From Deltaproteobacteria bacterium (GTDB lineage: Bacteria; Desulfobacterota; Desulfarculia; Desulfarculales; Desulfarculaceae), in the NCBI GenBank assembly GCA_021815655.1, contig JAKAGJ010000181.1:1-5605 (forward strand): a stretch of DNA of 5,605 bases, read 5' to 3'. Shown piece by piece: positions 1 to 4,873 of the stretch (position 1 is the first letter of the stretch; the number at the start of each line of letters is the position of its first letter). Made by a program: the position numbers and the translations under genes. Under the pieces are notes generated by a model. That model saw nothing but the letters and a program-made list of their open reading frames with translations. It was not told where the DNA came from and made no database searches.

Positions 1-724
1 GCGCGGCCAGGGGCTCCAGGCCCGGCGGCGGGCTGGCGACGAGCAGACGGTGCAGGTCCAGCAAATGCTCCGGGGTGCCCAGATCGTCCCAGAAGCCGCC
101 CATCTCCCGCCCCAGCACCAGGCCGCCGGCGGCCAGGGCCGCCTCAAGCCCCTGCACCAGGGTGCTGAAGCCGCGGGCGGGCAAATGATCCAGAAGGGCC
201 GGGGAGATGGCCGCCAGGCCGCTGTAGGTGAGCCAGCGGGGGGCCTGGGGCAGGCCGGAGTCGCCCTTAAAGCCCAGCACCCGCCCGGCCCGGTCCAGGG
301 CCACGGTGTTGAAGCGCGGTGCGTCCACCAGGCCCAGCACCGCGCAGGCGCCGCTGTCCTCCAAGGTTCGCAACAAGGGCGGCAGTTGGGCCGTGGCCAG
401 CACGTCGGCGTTGACCAGCAGGAAGGGCTCCGGCCCCAGTTGCTCCCGCGCCGCCACCAACGCGCCGCCGGTGCCCAGGATTACCGGCTCGTGGCTCTCC
501 AGGGCCTCCAGGCCGGGGACGAGGCCGCCGGCCAGGTAGGCCCGCACCTGGGGGGCCAAGTGGTGGGTGTTGACCACCGCCCGCTCTACCCCCCAGGCCG
601 CCAGCCGCCGGAGCCACAGGCCCAGCAGGGGCTGGTTCATCACCGGCATCAGGCACTTGGGCCGGCGCTGGGTCAGGGGCGAGAGCCGGGTGCCCAGACC
701 GGCGGCCAGGACAAAAGCCCGCAT
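1..724 (-). CDS. Nucleotidyltransferase (NTP_transferase family, MurU-like), 3' end outside window
   Basis: This gene reads leftwards from an ATG at 724-722 and stays open to the window edge, giving 241 residues. The N-terminus is the classic sugar-1-phosphate nucleotidyltransferase signature: LAAGLGTRLSPLT at residues 7-18 (nucleotide-binding loop), then RPKCLMPV at 21-28 with Lys23. GTGGA at 84-88, VNAD at 104-107 (Asp107, metal/sugar-phosphate site) and WDDLGTPEH at 212-220 (Asp214, second metal site) complete the fold. Proteins of this family join an NTP to a sugar 1-phosphate in the cytoplasm. The compact size and motif order resemble MurU (N-acetylmuramate-1-phosphate uridylyltransferase), but mannose- or heptose-1-phosphate guanylyltransferases look similar, so the substrate is not settled. 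The divergent NagZ-type gene favours a murein-recycling role (inference). A GAGGAAG ribosome site lies immediately upstream with short spacing (2-4 nt). Only the last part of the family domain is probably missing. Confidence 0.88.
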   Translation of the reverse strand, partial: MRAFVLAAGLGTRLSPLTQRRPKCLMPVMNQPLLGLWLRRLAAWGVERAVVNTHHLAPQVRAYLAGGLVPGLEALESHEPVILGTGGALVAAREQLGPEPFLLVNADVLATAQLPPLLRTLEDSGACAVLGLVDAPRFNTVALDRAGRVLGFKGDSGLPQAPRWLTYSGLAAISPALLDHLPARGFSTLVQGLEAALAAGGLVLGREMGGFWDDLGTPEHLLDLHRLLVASPPPGLEPLAA

Positions 725-781
725 GGCTTCCTCGGGTGGGGGTGGGGCCTCAATACTCGGCCCTCCCGGGCCGGCGGGCAC

Positions 782-787
782 ATTATA
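782..787 (-). promoter_or_regulatory. Candidate -10 element for the nucleotidyltransferase gene
   Basis: On the minus strand this reads TATAAT, a perfect -10 hexamer, in an otherwise very GC-rich 200-bp divergent intergenic region. A TGG lies just upstream (TGGTATATAAT), resembling an extended -10. No good TTGACA-like -35 sits at 16-18 bp. The predicted transcript would have a leader of about 50 nt before the ATG at 724. Confidence 0.35.
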
Positions 788-924
788 TACCAGCCCTCGC
801 CCAGCCCGCGAGCACCCCCCGGCCCTTGACCTGGCGCCCCGGCCAGGCCAAGATGGCCAGAGGCGGCCCGGACACGACCCTGGCCGAGCCCATCAACCCG
901 ACCCTGGCAGCGAGGAAGGCATCC

Positions 925-1971
925 ATGACCAACGAGCAGTTGCGCCAGACCCTGGCCCAGTCCCTGGTGGTAGGCTTCGAGGGGCTTGCCCCCCAGCCCG
1001 AGGCCCTGTGCCTGGCCGCCGGCGAAGGCCTGGGCGGGTTGATACTCTTTGCCCGCAACATCCAGGACCCCGAGCAGGTCTGGGACCTCAACCGCCAGGT
1101 GGCCGCCGGGGCCGCCGCCGCCGGCCGGCCGGTGCCCTTCATCATGGTGGACCAGGAGGGTGGCAGCGTGGCCCGGCTGCGGCCGCCCTTCTGCGACGGC
1201 CCCGGCTTCCAGGAGCTGGGGCAAAGCGGCGACCCCCGCCTGCTGCGCGACATGGGCGCCCGCCTGGGGGCGGAGCTTTTGGCCTCGGGCTTCAACTGGG
1301 ACCTGGCGCCGGTGCTGGACGTGCACGGCGTGTCCGGCGGGGTGCAGGAGAGCCGCAGCCTGGGCTCCGACCCCGCCCGCGTGGCCGAGTTGGGGGCGGC
1401 CTTCATCGGCGGCATGCAGGGCAAGGGCTGCCTGGCCTGCGCCAAGCACTTCCCCGGCCTGGGGCGCACCACCCTGGATACCCACCGCGAGCGCCCCCGC
1501 GTGGACCTGAGCCGGCAGGAGTTGGAGGCCGTGGAGTTGGTGCCCTTTGAGCGGGCGGTCCGGGCGGGGGTGGCCGGGATGATGGTCTGCCACGCCGTGT
1601 TCAGCGCCCTGGACCCCGATCGCCCGGCCTCGCTCTCGCCCCTGGTGATAGAGGGGCTCCTGCGCCGGGACCTGGGCTACCAGGGCCTGGTGCTCAGCGA
1701 CGACCTGGAGATGGGCGCCGTGGCCGCCGACCTGGACCCGGCGGCGGCGGCGGTGGCCGCCTACCGGGCCGGCTGCGACCTGCTCTTGATCTGCAAGCAC
1801 CACGATTTCGCCCTGGAGGCCCTGGAGCGCCTGGTGGCCCTGGCCCTGGCCGGCGAGATATCCCCGGAACGCATCGAGCAAAGCGCCGGGCGCATCGCCC
1901 GGGCCAAGGCCGGCCTGCACCCCGGCCCCGGGCCCCTGGCCAATCTCAAGGGCCTTTTGGGCATGGCCTGA
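925..1971 (+). CDS. nagZ: NagZ-type beta-N-acetylhexosaminidase (glycoside hydrolase family 3)
   Basis: The 348-residue protein is a single GH3 TIM-barrel domain, the usual NagZ length. NagZ removes N-acetylglucosamine from anhydromuropeptides in the cytoplasm during murein recycling, and no signal peptide is seen here. Visible landmarks are VDQEGG at 75-80 (Asp76), Arg144 in ESRSLG, KHFPG at 174-178 (Lys174, His175), the catalytic loop dyad Asp185-x-His187, and LSDDLEMGA with the expected nucleophile Asp259. Two positions differ from the commonest pattern: EGGS instead of EGGR, and KHFPGLG instead of KHFPGHG. The catalytic residues themselves are kept. ATG 925 was chosen because AGGAAGG lies 5 nt upstream at 913-919 and the N-terminus then aligns with the family. 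An in-frame ATG at 853 has no comparable site. The gene is divergent from the MurU-like gene, which supports a shared recycling role. Secreted or broader-specificity GH3 enzymes are the alternative. Confidence 0.9.
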   Translation: MTNEQLRQTLAQSLVVGFEGLAPQPEALCLAAGEGLGGLILFARNIQDPEQVWDLNRQVAAGAAAAGRPVPFIMVDQEGGSVARLRPPFCDGPGFQELGQSGDPRLLRDMGARLGAELLASGFNWDLAPVLDVHGVSGGVQESRSLGSDPARVAELGAAFIGGMQGKGCLACAKHFPGLGRTTLDTHRERPRVDLSRQELEAVELVPFERAVRAGVAGMMVCHAVFSALDPDRPASLSPLVIEGLLRRDLGYQGLVLSDDLEMGAVAADLDPAAAAVAAYRAGCDLLLICKHHDFALEALERLVALALAGEISPERIEQSAGRIARAKAGLHPGPGPLANLKGLLGMA

Positions 1972-2002
1972 GCCTTCAGCGCAAAAAAGGCCTAAAGTTT
2001 TT
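1950..2002 (+). terminator. Weak possible terminator overlapping the nagZ stop
   Basis: GGCCTTTT (1951-1958) can pair with AAAAGGCC (1985-1992) around a 26-nt loop that contains the stop codon, and a TTTTT run follows at 1998-2002. The loop is long and the T run is displaced and also forms part of the sigma-28 promoter, so this is only a suggestion. Confidence 0.22.
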
Positions 2003-2020
2003 CTCCGCCCCCGCCGATAA
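1993..2020 (+). promoter_or_regulatory. Sigma-28 (FliA) flagellar promoter
   Basis: TAAAGTTT at 1993-2000 and GCCGATAA at 2013-2020 both match the enterobacterial FliA consensus elements at every base. The gap is 12 nt instead of the usual 11 (TAAA to GCCGATAA is 16 instead of 15). Transcription should begin about 10 nt further on, near 2029, giving a leader of about 60 nt before the TTG start at 2087. It sits directly in front of a FliD-like gene, so location and function agree. Sigma-28 normally serves late flagellar genes such as filament and cap genes. Confidence 0.8.
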
Positions 2021-2086
2021 CGTAGGTGGATAGTTGCGCCATGGTCGGCGCGGCTTGTATTCATCCCCCGGCGGGCGAGAGGGGCT

Positions 2087-3385
2087 TTGTCCATCACCGT
2101 GACCTACCAGGGACTCAAAGATCAACCCCTGCTCAATACCGGCAGCGGGCGCTACCCTTCGCTCAAGGCCCAGGCCACGGCCCAGGACCCTGGCGCCATG
2201 GGGCTGTATTACTCCGGCAACGCCCCCCAGCTCAACTTGAGCATCCGCCAGACTGAGCAGGAGCGGGTACTGGCCGAGGTGCGCCAGCGCCTTATCAGCC
2301 TGGCCCTGACCATCGACAACCTCACCCCGCCGGCCGGCGACCGGCCCGGCCAGGCCGTCACCGCCCTGAGCCCCGACCCCCAGGCCATGGCGGCCGCCGC
2401 CGACAGCCAGGCCACGGCCCCGGCCAGCTATGGCCTTAAGGTGGAGTGGCCGGCGGCGCCGGGGCAGGTGCTCTCGCCGGCCCAGAACCCCATCGCCCTG
2501 GTGGACCAGGCCGACGGCGCGCACACCTTCACCCTCACCATCAACGGCGTGGCCCACCAGCTCAGCGTGACCGTGGACAACCACCCCGGCCAGGTGGACA
2601 CCCAGGAAGACCTGCTGGGCCGCCTGGCCCGGGCCATCTCCGGGGTGGACCCGGCCGTGAGCGCCCAGGTGATCGCCTCCCAGGAAGACGCCCACGACCC
2701 CCTGCACCACCTGCTCAACCGCACGGCGCGCTTGAGCATCCAGGGCGCGGACGCCAGCGTTTCCTTCAGCTTGGCCGACGTTCAGGGCACCCTGGTTAGC
2801 GACTACCATCTGGGCACCCAGACCCCGCCGCGCGCGGCTTCCCTGATGGTGGCCGGGGTGCCCACCACCCAGGCAGGCAACAACATCAGCCTGGACAGCG
2901 GCCATGTCGGCGCCACGGCCCTGGACACCACCAATGGCCCCCTGGAACTCTCGGTGGAGGCCGGAGCCGGACCCATCACCCGCCAGTTGGACTCGGTGAT
3001 TGGCCAGTACAACGACCTGCTCTCCTACCTGGACAGCCACGCCGACCTCTTGCGTCCCTCCCTCAAGGATCGCCTGGTCCGCCCCCTGGAGGACCGGGCC
3101 AGCCTTATGCCGGAGCTGGGGCTCCGGGCCACGGCCCAGGGACGCCTGTCCGTCAGCAGCCTGTTCGACGACAAGGTGACCAGCGACTACCCCGCCGTGC
3201 GCCAGACCCTCCTGGACCGCCAGGGCTGGGTTCCGGCCCTGCGCAACAAGGTGGGGCAGATACTGGCCATGGACCAGACCGCCTTCGCCTCGGTGCTGGA
3301 GTCCAGCGGATTGCAGGAGCAGCGCCGCCGGGCCTGGCTGGCCCTGGACCAGAGCCTCAGCGGCATCGTCGGCGGCTATTACTGA
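2087..3385 (+). CDS. FliD-like flagellar filament-cap-related protein with atypical N-terminus
   Basis: The 432-residue protein starts at TTG. The start is supported by GAGAGG just upstream (2077-2082) and by the absence of any ATG or GTG in frame back to the stop at 2018. Residues 146-196 (FTLTINGVAHQLSV, then a segment ending VSAQV) resemble the flagellin/hook IN motif. Residues 250-318 follow the FliD layout: a short 'VAGVPTTQAGNNIS' strand, a 'GPLELSVEAGAGPI' strand, then helix QLDSVIGQYNDLLSYLD. Residues 342-390 match the FliD C-terminal pattern of LGLRATAQGRLSV, a Ser-Asp-Tyr-Pro-Ala-Val segment and a closing helix. The usual FliD N-terminal helix (GLDI..IV type) is not visible. Residues 1-60 are instead low in helix signal and unrecognised. 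FliD caps the growing filament outside the cell, and here a cap paralogue or other filament-associated secreted protein is inferred. The sigma-28 promoter upstream supports a flagellar role. GC-rich codon use matches its neighbours. Confidence 0.72.
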   Translation: MSITVTYQGLKDQPLLNTGSGRYPSLKAQATAQDPGAMGLYYSGNAPQLNLSIRQTEQERVLAEVRQRLISLALTIDNLTPPAGDRPGQAVTALSPDPQAMAAAADSQATAPASYGLKVEWPAAPGQVLSPAQNPIALVDQADGAHTFTLTINGVAHQLSVTVDNHPGQVDTQEDLLGRLARAISGVDPAVSAQVIASQEDAHDPLHHLLNRTARLSIQGADASVSFSLADVQGTLVSDYHLGTQTPPRAASLMVAGVPTTQAGNNISLDSGHVGATALDTTNGPLELSVEAGAGPITRQLDSVIGQYNDLLSYLDSHADLLRPSLKDRLVRPLEDRASLMPELGLRATAQGRLSVSSLFDDKVTSDYPAVRQTLLDRQGWVPALRNKVGQILAMDQTAFASVLESSGLQEQRRRAWLALDQSLSGIVGGYY

Positions 3386-3471
3386 GCACAAGCCAGGCAC
3401 CAGCCATCAGCCCTCGGCCCAGGGGACCAAATCCGGCAAAGGATTGGTTTCACAAGCCCATGGGCAAATTT

Positions 3472-3485
3472 TAATTTTAAAATTA
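3472..3485. repeat. 14-bp AT-only perfect palindrome
   Basis: TAATTTTAAAATTA is a perfect inverted repeat inside the only strongly AT-rich patch of the window, about 230 bp upstream of the sigma-54 -24 element. It could be a bending or regulator site. Function is unknown. Confidence 0.6.
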
Positions 3486-3556
3486 TCCGAATGTGAATTA
3501 CGAAATTGGTCTTGGCGGGCCTTTCCCCCAGCCTCGACTCTTGACCTCCCAGGCAA

Positions 3557-3580
3557 TTTTTGCGCGGTGCGCGTCAAAAA
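3557..3580. repeat. Imperfect dyad TTTTTGCGC...GCGC...AAAAA
   Basis: TTTTT (3557-3561) and AAAAA (3576-3580) flank a GCGC/GCGC pair (3562-3565, 3569-3572), with three extra bases on the right arm. Both strands carry T before and A after the stem, which is the wrong orientation for an intrinsic terminator, so a protein-binding site is more likely. It lies about 150 bp upstream of the -24 element, a usual distance for a sigma-54 activator site (inference). Confidence 0.4.
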
Positions 3581-3625
3581 GTGGTGCAGGAAAACGCCGA
3601 AAATACCGATTAGTGGGCTAGGGAA

Positions 3626-3653
3626 AGATGGCCAAGGCCTAAAGCTACCATCT
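3626..3653. repeat. Inverted repeat AGATGG-N16-CCATCT
   Basis: Perfect 6-bp arms (3626-3631 and 3648-3653) separated by 16 bp, centred about 75 bp upstream of the sigma-54 -24 element. The arms are short enough to arise by chance. It is a second candidate for an activator-binding site. Confidence 0.3.
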
Positions 3654-3710
3654 GGAAGGCCCTGGGAAGTAAACATCACCGATTGGGCCGCATGAATAGA
3701 GTCAAAAGGC

Positions 3711-3729
3711 AATAGGCACGATTGTTGCT
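3711..3729 (+). promoter_or_regulatory. Sigma-54 (RpoN) -24/-12 promoter
   Basis: The sequence contains GGCACG (3715-3720), four bases, then TTGCT (3725-3729). The invariant GG (3715-3716) and GC (3727-3728) are exactly 12 bp apart, as sigma-54 requires. Against the consensus TGGCACG-N4-TTGCW the only mismatch is the first T. Transcription should begin near 3740, leaving a leader of about 150 nt before the small gene at 3894. A sigma-54 promoter implies control by an ATP-dependent enhancer-binding activator. No such activator gene is in the window. Confidence 0.8.
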
Positions 3730-3893
3730 ATACTAATAGGCAAAGGCCGGCCCCGGACGCGCGGCGCCCGGGCGGCGGCAAAGGCGAGGGGTTAAGGCAG
3801 CCCCGGGACAGGCCGACCCGGCCCGCGCCCAAACCCCGGAGCAGGCGCCAGCCAGACCACGCGGCACGCATCGGCCACCAAGGAGAGGACAAG

Positions 3894-4070
3894 ATGCCAA
3901 CCTGTAGAGCCCCCAGTCAGCCCCTGGTGATCTCGCCTCCGCCCAAGATGCTGGAGTACTTCCTGCTCACCGGACGGTGGCCCAGCCAGGCCAAGTTCAT
4001 GGCGGTTCTTACCGACCGTCCTGACAAGGAGGTGGAGCATGGCCCCGGCCCGGCCCGCTCGGCGTGTTGA
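3894..4070 (+). CDS. Small uncharacterised protein, 58 residues
   Basis: ATG 3894 follows AGGAGAGG (3881-3888) at a 5-nt gap, an excellent ribosome site, and is the first start after the sigma-54 promoter. Third codon positions up to the overlap with the next gene are about 79% G or C, consistent with real coding. The protein has a Pro-rich start (residues 10-17), then a likely helix KMLEYFLLTGRWPSQAKFMAVL (18-39), then a charged segment DRPDKEVEHG. There is no signal peptide, and the hydrophobic stretch is too short for a clear membrane span. It overlaps the next gene by 32 bp in another frame, and the next gene's ribosome site lies within it, so translation of the two is probably coupled. 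I do not recognise a family. A frameshifted N-terminus of the following protein is an alternative, but the two independent ribosome sites argue against it. Confidence 0.55.
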   Translation: MPTCRAPSQPLVISPPPKMLEYFLLTGRWPSQAKFMAVLTDRPDKEVEHGPGPARSAC

Positions 4071-4410
4071 ACACGTAGAGGACGATGCCTTCTGGGAAGC
4101 CTCTGTGCGGGAGCTGGACCCCCAGCAGGCCTGCGAACTCCTGGGCATCCAGCATTTCCCCCATTACCTGGCGGCGGCGGCCAACCTGGCGCTGTTGGCC
4201 CAGCACCTGCGGGGCAAGTACGGCTCCAGCGTGAAGATCAAGGACGCGCTCATCGCCGAGCTGAAGAAGGGGCCCTATCCGCCCAGCGGCAGCGAGGAGA
4301 CTGACTACTGGCAGGCCATCAAGCCCCATCTGCCCGTGGTGGAAGAGGTGGTGAAGCACTACCTGCGCAGCACCGGCAACCTAAACCTCCCCTGGCCCGG
4401 CGAGGACTAA
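4039..4410 (+). CDS. Uncharacterised mostly helical protein, 123 residues
   Basis: ATG 4039 is preceded by AGGAGG (4027-4032) with 6 nt spacing, a near-ideal ribosome site. The product is soluble-looking and probably all helical: residues 11-38 form an acidic amphipathic region (VEDDAFWEASVRELDPQQACELL), 44-58 an Ala/Leu-rich helix (YLAAAANLALLAQHL), 64-75 a charged helix, and 94-109 a closing helix (KPHLPVVEEVVKHYLR). The start is Arg/Pro rich. There is no signal peptide, membrane segment, zinc ligand set or recognisable catalytic motif. It is the second gene of the sigma-54 unit, overlapping the 58-residue gene by 32 bp. I do not recognise a family and propose no function. A regulatory or adaptor role would fit its size but is only a guess. 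Confidence 0.75.
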   Translation: MAPARPARRVEHVEDDAFWEASVRELDPQQACELLGIQHFPHYLAAAANLALLAQHLRGKYGSSVKIKDALIAELKKGPYPPSGSEETDYWQAIKPHLPVVEEVVKHYLRSTGNLNLPWPGED

Positions 4411-4487
4411 AGTCCATGGCTGGGATCGACCAGGGTAACCGCAAGGATTGACCTATGTGGTCTGACTTGGAAAGCGTGCATATTTTC

Positions 4488-4575
4488 GCCAGCAGCGGGG
4501 TCCTTGGCCCGGGCCCGGGGCTGGTCCGCGGGCAGTGCGCCTGTCCGGACCCAGTCCAAGGCCCCCGCTGCTGGC
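4488..4575. repeat. Large hairpin, 13-bp plus 6-bp perfect stem
   Basis: GCCAGCAGCGGGG (4488-4500) pairs perfectly with CCCCGCTGCTGGC (4563-4575). After a T/C mismatch, CCTTGG (4502-4507) pairs with CCAAGG (4556-4561). Inside, CTGGTCCG (4521-4528) pairs with CGGAcCCAG (4546-4554) with one bulged C. This is an 88-nt self-complementary element, the largest structure in the window. Confidence 0.75.
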
Positions 4576-4596
4576 ACTGCCAAAAAAAGGCCTCTA

Positions 4597-4629
4597 GCGG
4601 CCTGCCGGGGTAACACTCCGACAGGCCGC
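4597..4629. repeat. Hairpin, 8-bp plus 3-bp stem
   Basis: GCGGCCTG (4597-4604) pairs with CAGGCCGC (4622-4629). After a C/A mismatch, CGG (4606-4608) pairs with CCG (4618-4620), closing a 9-nt loop. An alternative 5-bp hairpin AGGCC/GGCCT at 4588-4603 shares the left arm, so the two are mutually exclusive. Confidence 0.65.
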
Positions 4630-4633
4630 CCGA

Positions 4634-4656
4634 TGGCGGGCCAGGGCGGCCCGCCA
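4634..4656. repeat. Hairpin, 9-bp perfect stem, 5-nt loop
   Basis: TGGCGGGCC (4634-4642) pairs with GGCCCGCCA (4648-4656) around AGGGC. It is very GC-rich and starts 5 nt after the preceding hairpin. Confidence 0.7.
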
Positions 4657-4697
4657 AGATAGAGAAAGCCAAGGAAGGCTTTCTCTTGCACTATCTT
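4656..4697. repeat. Hairpin, 10-bp perfect stem with outer extension
   Basis: AGAGAAAGCC (4661-4670) pairs with GGCTTTCTCT (4677-4686) around AAGGAA. AAGAT (4656-4660) can extend the stem with ATCTT (4693-4697) across a 6-nt bulge. The purine-rich left arm differs in composition from the GC-rich hairpins beside it. No T tract follows. Confidence 0.7.
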
Positions 4698-4724
4698 AAG
4701 CCTGGCGCCGCCGCTGATTGAGTA

Positions 4725-4773
4725 GCGATGGCTGGCGCTTGGCGCGGTAAGATCATGATGGCCCAGCCGTCGC
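4725..4773. repeat. Hairpin, 11-bp stem, 27-nt loop
   Basis: GCGATGGCTGG (4725-4735) pairs with CCAGCCGTCGC (4763-4773) with one G-T wobble. The loop contains the ATCATGAT palindrome (4752-4759). It ends about 40 bp before the trp -35 element, so it might bear on that promoter as DNA rather than as RNA. Confidence 0.55.
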
Positions 4774-4794
4774 CCGGCCCTTGCCGCGGCTAAA

Positions 4795-4804
4795 TTGTAT
4801 ACAA
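4795..4804. promoter_or_regulatory. Palindrome TTGTATACAA beside the trp promoter
   Basis: A perfect 10-bp palindrome in an AT-rich patch, 7 bp upstream of the TTGACA -35 element. Palindromes of this general form serve as operators for several bacterial repressor families (GntR-type sites look alike), and the position suits an operator or upstream promoter element. No particular regulator is assigned. Confidence 0.35.
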
Positions 4805-4811
4805 AAATCCC

Positions 4812-4840
4812 TTGACAAATCCGCCCCCGCCGGCCAAACT
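4812..4840 (+). promoter_or_regulatory. Sigma-70 promoter of the trp leader and trp genes
   Basis: A perfect TTGACA -35 (4812-4817) is followed by a 17-bp spacer and CAAACT (4835-4840) as a weak -10. The layout resembles the Escherichia coli trp promoter (TTGACA-N17-TTAACT). The expected start near 4847 places the leader-peptide ATG about 27 nt downstream. The position ahead of a leader peptide and attenuator gives most of the support, since the -10 alone is poor. Confidence 0.65.
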
Positions 4841-4873
4841 CAGGTCAATTCGCTGTTAAGGAAGAGAGCCCAG

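Larger units (their letters stand above)
3386..3710. other. Gene-free stretch upstream of the sigma-54 promoter
   Basis: No convincing gene is present. The short open frames on both strands here lack ribosome sites and coding-like third-position bias. Base composition drops to a clear AT-rich island at about 3466-3500. A weak bulged hairpin at 3426-3448 (ACCAAATCC pairing with GGATTGGT) could end transcription of the FliD-like gene, but it has no good T tract. A GCCCATGGGC palindrome (3456-3465) and the dyads listed separately fill the rest. Their position upstream of a sigma-54 promoter makes enhancer or DNA-bending sites plausible (inference). Confidence 0.5.
4411..4811. other. Gene-free region packed with hairpins
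   Basis: No credible gene is seen. The open minus-strand frames here run through the arms of the hairpins and lack ribosome sites. The main content is a chain of perfect or near-perfect inverted repeats from 4488 to 4773, listed individually. A short CTGG/CCAG hairpin at 4420-4433 follows the stop of the preceding gene. None of the hairpins is followed by a T tract on the plus strand, so ordinary intrinsic termination does not explain them. The stretch 4698-4724 and the bases just before the trp promoter hold nothing else I recognise. Confidence 0.6.

Noticed and set aside
826..854. TTGACC with CAAGAT 17 bp downstream as a nagZ promoter
   Set aside because: The -35 is good but the -10 matches only 3 of 6 positions, and such pairs are common by chance. 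Too weak to list.
673..2097. Long minus-strand open frame (474 codons) opposite nagZ
   Set aside because: It is antisense to a clear GH3 gene, is rich in Gly/Ala/Gln/His low-complexity sequence typical of GC-rich shadow frames, and shows no family motif.
1976..3400. Long minus-strand open frame (474 codons) opposite the FliD-like gene
   Set aside because: The plus strand has a sigma-28 promoter, flagellar-type motifs and coding bias. The antisense product is His/Gly/Val-rich shadow sequence.
3407..3712. Short open frames on both strands between the FliD-like gene and the sigma-54 promoter (also 3444-3695 plus)
   Set aside because: No ribosome sites, no motifs and mixed third-position composition. 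The region is better explained as regulatory.
4411..4440. A tRNA T-arm-like CTGG-loop-CCAG on the minus strand
   Set aside because: The loop lacks the TTC start and no acceptor, D or anticodon stems can be drawn around it.
4609..4614. GGTAAC next to hairpins as an integron attC core
   Set aside because: No matching inverse core site at the expected distance, no integrase and no cassette-like genes.
4319..4691. Minus-strand frames of 94-117 codons over the hairpin region
   Set aside because: They run through inverted-repeat arms and antisense to the 123-residue gene, with no credible ribosome site or domain.
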